Source: Thiohalobacter sp.
Lineage (GTDB): Bacteria; Pseudomonadota; Gammaproteobacteria; DSM-19610
DNA: 64,000 bases
Direction of reading: 5' to 3'
Assembly (NCBI GenBank): GCA_026984515.1
Contig: JALSRZ010000014.1
Span: 1-64,000, forward strand
The position numbers were made by a program, and so were the translations under genes. The notes under the pieces were generated by a model. That model was not told the DNA's origin. It saw only the letters and a program-made list of their open reading frames with translations, and ran no database searches. Numbering within the stretch: the stretch's first letter is position 1; every line of letters starts with the position of its first letter. Below, in pieces: positions 61,461-64,000 of this stretch.

Positions 61461-63156
61461 GTACTTTAGTCCCTTCAATCACCACCAGTGTCAGATCATC
61501 TTCCACGTCGCCACCCGGGTCCACCACTGCGTTGACGATGGCCGCTGGGCGGCTCGCCAGCGGCAGGTGGCTGTGCTCCTTCAGCAAGCGTAGCAGACCT
61601 TCCTCCTCCAGGCGCCGGCCGTCGCCGGTGCGCGCTTCGAGCAAACCGTCCGTATACAGGTATAGACAACCTCCGTCCAGCGTGAAAGCCTGGTTGTCAA
61701 ACTGGCAGTCGTGGATGATGCCCAGTGGCGGAGCCGCCGCCGCATACGAACCGATCAGTGCGGCCGGCCCCATGTGCAATACCGGCAGGTGCCCGGCGTT
61801 CGACAGGAGCACCTTACCGCTGACCGTATCCAGTACACCCGCCACCATGGTAACAAACATACCGTGTATGGAGGTCTCGAAAATCTCGCGGTTGAGCATG
61901 CCCAGCAACTTGCCCGGATCGTGGATACCCTTGCCCAGGCAGCGAAACAGGCTGGCCGACTTGGCCATCAGCAGGGCTGCATTCATGCCCTTGCCGGACA
62001 CGTCGGCGAGGCAAAAGGCGACACGTCCGTCCGCAAGCTGGTAATAATCGTAAAAGTCACCGGATACCGCGCGGGCGGACAGGTTCAGCCCGGTCACGCC
62101 AGGGATACCGGCTTCGCAATGAGGTAACAGACTTTTCTGCACCTCGCGCGCCAGCTCCAGCTCGCGTTCCAGTTCGCCGGCCAGCCGGTCGCGCTCTGCC
62201 AGCGTCTGCTCCAGCCGCCAGGTCAGCTCCTGGTAACTCAGGTTTTCCTCGGCCAGCCGCAGGTTGGCCTCGCGCAGTACTTCCTCGAAAGGCAGTTGTT
62301 CACCCACCCGCATACCCATGGCCGTCGCCGCCTCGGCAACGGATTCGGTCACCTGCTGCAACAGGAAATCGCTCTGCTCCGGGCTGGCCGCGAAATGCTC
62401 CCCGAGCAGCTCGCGTGCACGTTGCACCGCAACACGCTTGTTCCCACTGCGGTACACCGCCGCCATCCAGTCGGCACAGGCCGCCACCTTGCACAGCCGC
62501 ACGTCCTGTTCACCGGTATCTTCCGGCGGACCTTCGTGGTGATATCCCATGGCCAGCGCCAGGTCCGCCGGCAGGTCCCAGCCGATGGCCAGGGTGATAC
62601 CTACTTCATCATGAGTACACTGGAACAGCTCGATCTCCAGGTCACGGCGCGTCTCGGGGGTGGCAGTGGCCAGCAGCTCCCACTGGTCGACCTGCTCCGG
62701 GCGGAGATACAGCATCACCAGCAGGCCGAAATCCTGCAGCAGCCCGGCAGTAAAACATTCGTCGGCATCCACGCCGGCCAGGCCCGCCAGCGTGCGGGCG
62801 CTGACGGCGCGCCACAGCGCATCTTCCCAGTAGGCATCGATATCAAAACCCGGGATCGAATCCTTGCGCAGGGCGTCGCGCATGGAAATGCACAGCACCA
62901 GGTTGCGCAGGGCCCGGTTGCCCAGCACGGTGACCGCTCGCGCGACCGATTTTACCTGGCTGACCAGCCCGAAAAAGGCGGAATTCGCCACCCGCAGCAA
63001 CTCCGCGGTCAGCACCGGATCATTGCTTACCAGTTGCGCGAGGTCGCGGCTGTCTATACCCGACCTGGAACAGGCCTGGACAATGCGGATGGCTTCCTTG
63101 GGCGGAGCCGGCAGATCAGACGGCTTGACCGTATATTCGACAGCGGTTTCTTCCAT
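61447..63156 (-). CDS. HDOD-PP2C (SpoIIE/RsbU-type) phosphatase
   Basis: A 569-residue regulatory phosphatase. An N-terminal HDOD domain (about 15-230; ELLRVANSAFFGL, ALRNLVLCISM, CFTAGLLQDFGLLVMLYL) precedes a coiled-coil linker and a C-terminal PP2C-like domain (about 345-565; ARAVSGDFYDYYQL, FCLADVSGKGMNAALLMA, DGLLEARTG, DDLTLVV metal-binding Asp residues). It should dephosphorylate the STAS protein, with HDOD as the signal input. The ATG at 63156 is preferred; the frame extends 35 codons upstream. Confidence 0.87.
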   Translation of the reverse strand: MEETAVEYTVKPSDLPAPPKEAIRIVQACSRSGIDSRDLAQLVSNDPVLTAELLRVANSAFFGLVSQVKSVARAVTVLGNRALRNLVLCISMRDALRKDSIPGFDIDAYWEDALWRAVSARTLAGLAGVDADECFTAGLLQDFGLLVMLYLRPEQVDQWELLATATPETRRDLEIELFQCTHDEVGITLAIGWDLPADLALAMGYHHEGPPEDTGEQDVRLCKVAACADWMAAVYRSGNKRVAVQRARELLGEHFAASPEQSDFLLQQVTESVAEAATAMGMRVGEQLPFEEVLREANLRLAEENLSYQELTWRLEQTLAERDRLAGELERELELAREVQKSLLPHCEAGIPGVTGLNLSARAVSGDFYDYYQLADGRVAFCLADVSGKGMNAALLMAKSASLFRCLGKGIHDPGKLLGMLNREIFETSIHGMFVTMVAGVLDTVSGKVLLSNAGHLPVLHMGPAALIGSYAAAAPPLGIIHDCQFDNQAFTLDGGCLYLYTDGLLEARTGDGRRLEEEGLLRLLKEHSHLPLASRPAAIVNAVVDPGGDVEDDLTLVVIEGTKVHGLR

Positions 63157-63254
63157 AAGCTGTTGATCGTACGTCCTGAAACGGTGATTTTTGTCCTGTA
63201 CCGCCACCATAGCGGCAAAAACCGGGCTGGCTAGAGCCGGATTTCGGCGAATGA

Positions 63255-63495
63255 TCAACAAATTACGATGCCCTGAACCGGCTCAATACCGCCAGCGGCC
63301 CGTTCGGGACCCGGGACTACGACCTGGATAAAAATAGCAACCGCACCCAACTCCTCCAGGATACCGTCACCACGCCCTACAGCTACGAACTCAACAGCAA
63401 CCGCCTCGACACCCTGGGCAGTGTCGGCGCCACCGACGTGCGGCTGGACGCCACTGGCAGCACCCTCAACCTGAGAGTAAAAAGGGGTCGGTAAC
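63255..63495 (+). pseudogene. Rhs/YD-repeat protein fragment
   Basis: Reading from 63255 in the frame ending at the TAA at 63493-63495 gives STNYDALNRLNTASGPFG followed by a second YD-like unit (YSYELNSNRL). This is the YDxxNR-type repeat of Rhs proteins. A TGA lies immediately upstream (63252-63254) and no start codon or neighbouring Rhs core is present, so it is a roughly 80-codon remnant, probably of a horizontally acquired element. Confidence 0.7.
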
Positions 63496-63532
63496 AAATG
63501 GGAATGATTGCGTTTTGTCACCGACTCCTTTT
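63480..63532. repeat. Imperfect inverted repeat (possible MITE/REP-type element)
   Basis: A 20-base left arm at 63480-63499 (AAAAGGGGTCGGTAACAAAT) pairs with the right arm at 63513-63532 (TTTTGTCACCGACTCCTTTT), with two internal mismatches and one at the inner end, and a 13-base loop. A CCTTTTTG tract follows. It could be a mobile repeat or a bidirectional terminator between the Rhs remnant and the HDOD gene. Confidence 0.6.
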
Positions 63533-63560
63533 CCTTTTTGAGCCGGGATAAGAAGTTTGT

Positions 63561-64000
63561 CTAGATCAGCGCCTGGAGGGTGACGGGGAATTGCTCGGCG
63601 GCCTCTTCGAAGGCGAAGAAGAGTTCGTCTTCCTGCAGGCCGATGGTGTCCAGCATGGACTGTGAAATCTGGATATCCGCCTTCGGGGAACCCATGAAGT
63701 TCCCCTGCTCCGATTCGTTCACCAGGTGATTGGCGAGATACAGGATACTGGCTTCCCGCTGCGATACCTGTGCCCGCTGTGGCTCGTGGTGCCAGGCCAC
63801 GGCGTCGACCAGCTCCTCGGGCAACTGCCACTGATCCATGAGATAGCCTGCCACGCTGGCGTGACTGAACTCGAACTGTTCCAGTTCGGCCTGGTAGAGC
63901 ACTTCCTCGTCACCTTCCGCCATGAGCAGGATATCGCGCATGGCTTCGGGACGCTGGTGATACAGGATAATGCTGCCGATATCGTGCATCAGCCCGGCCA
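63561..64000 (-). CDS. HDOD-domain protein, partial (N-terminus beyond window)
   Basis: The C-terminal about 146 residues of an HDOD-domain protein; the frame is open to the right edge. Visible are AGLMHDIGSIILYHQRPEAM and the metal-free HD-like SHASVAGYLMDQWQLPEELVDAVAWHHEP. HDOD proteins act in c-di-GMP, stress or chemotaxis signalling; the upstream domain is not seen. It converges with nothing and has the inverted repeat downstream. Confidence 0.85.
   Translation of the reverse strand, partial: AGLMHDIGSIILYHQRPEAMRDILLMAEGDEEVLYQAELEQFEFSHASVAGYLMDQWQLPEELVDAVAWHHEPQRAQVSQREASILYLANHLVNESEQGNFMGSPKADIQISQSMLDTIGLQEDELFFAFEEAAEQFPVTLQALI

Larger units (their letters stand above)
63157..63560. 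other. Intergenic region with Rhs remnant and inverted repeat
   Basis: A 404-bp stretch without an intact gene. It carries the Rhs fragment (63255-63495) and the inverted repeat (63480-63532) listed separately, plus the possible N-terminal extension or leader of the HDOD-PP2C gene. Confidence 0.6.

Overview
The window is about 64 kb of a fairly GC-rich chromosome, very probably from a polar-flagellate gammaproteobacterium outside the Enterobacterales. The flagellar layout is Pseudomonas-like: FleQ/FleS/FleR regulators, sigma54 and sigma28 promoters, flgA-flgM-flgN-ycgR divergent from cheV-cheR-flgB..L, and a glycosylation island between fliC and flgL. I cannot name the genus; a Chromatiales-type lineage is a guess.

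Layout. (1) 106-17059, all on the minus strand: a globin-sensor GGDEF-EAL protein, fliK, fliJ, fliI, fliH, fliG, fliF, fliE, fleR, fleS, fleQ, fliT, fliS, fliD, flaG and flagellin fliC. (2) 17292-30894: a flagellin glycosylation locus. On the minus strand are a Gfo/Idh/MocA oxidoreductase, a DegT-type aminotransferase and a 2204-residue protein with several glycosyltransferase domains and one sulfotransferase domain. Divergent from these on the plus strand are an FkbH-like enzyme, an acyl carrier protein, a GNAT protein, a VOC protein, a methyltransferase and a phosphopantetheinyl transferase. Back-to-back sigma54-like promoters lie between the two arms. (3) 30904-45355: flgL to flgB, cheR and cheV (minus), then flgA, flgM, flgN and ycgR (plus). 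(4) 45716-50969: a tRNA-Ala followed by an accessory island. It carries a bacterial ubiquitin-like conjugation operon (tandem Ubl-E2 fusion, JAMM-E1 fusion, DUF6527 protein) divergent from an RHH, GNAT-like, XRE and ImmA/IrrE operon. (5) 51287-57482: an OmpA-like coiled-coil protein, a class A beta-lactamase-like protein, a small hypothetical gene, tRNA-Arg(CCT) and a RelA-family enzyme. (6) 57519-63156: an Mla-like lipid ABC transporter operon preceded by a STAS protein, an RsbW-like kinase and an HDOD-PP2C phosphatase. (7) The right edge holds an Rhs remnant, an inverted repeat and a partial HDOD gene.

How the parts fit. The flagellar genes form a textbook hierarchy that can be read from the DNA. 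FleQ and sigma54 drive fleSR; sigma54 sites precede fliD, flgB and flgA; sigma28 sites precede fliC, flgM and cheV. The glycosylation arms appear wired to sigma54 as well. c-di-GMP enters through FleQ (LFRS motif), YcgR (PilZ) and the GGDEF-EAL protein.

The most unusual items are the giant glycosyltransferase-sulfotransferase, the ubiquitin-like operon whose E2 domain has no cysteine, and the lipid transporter apparently tied to a complete partner-switching module.
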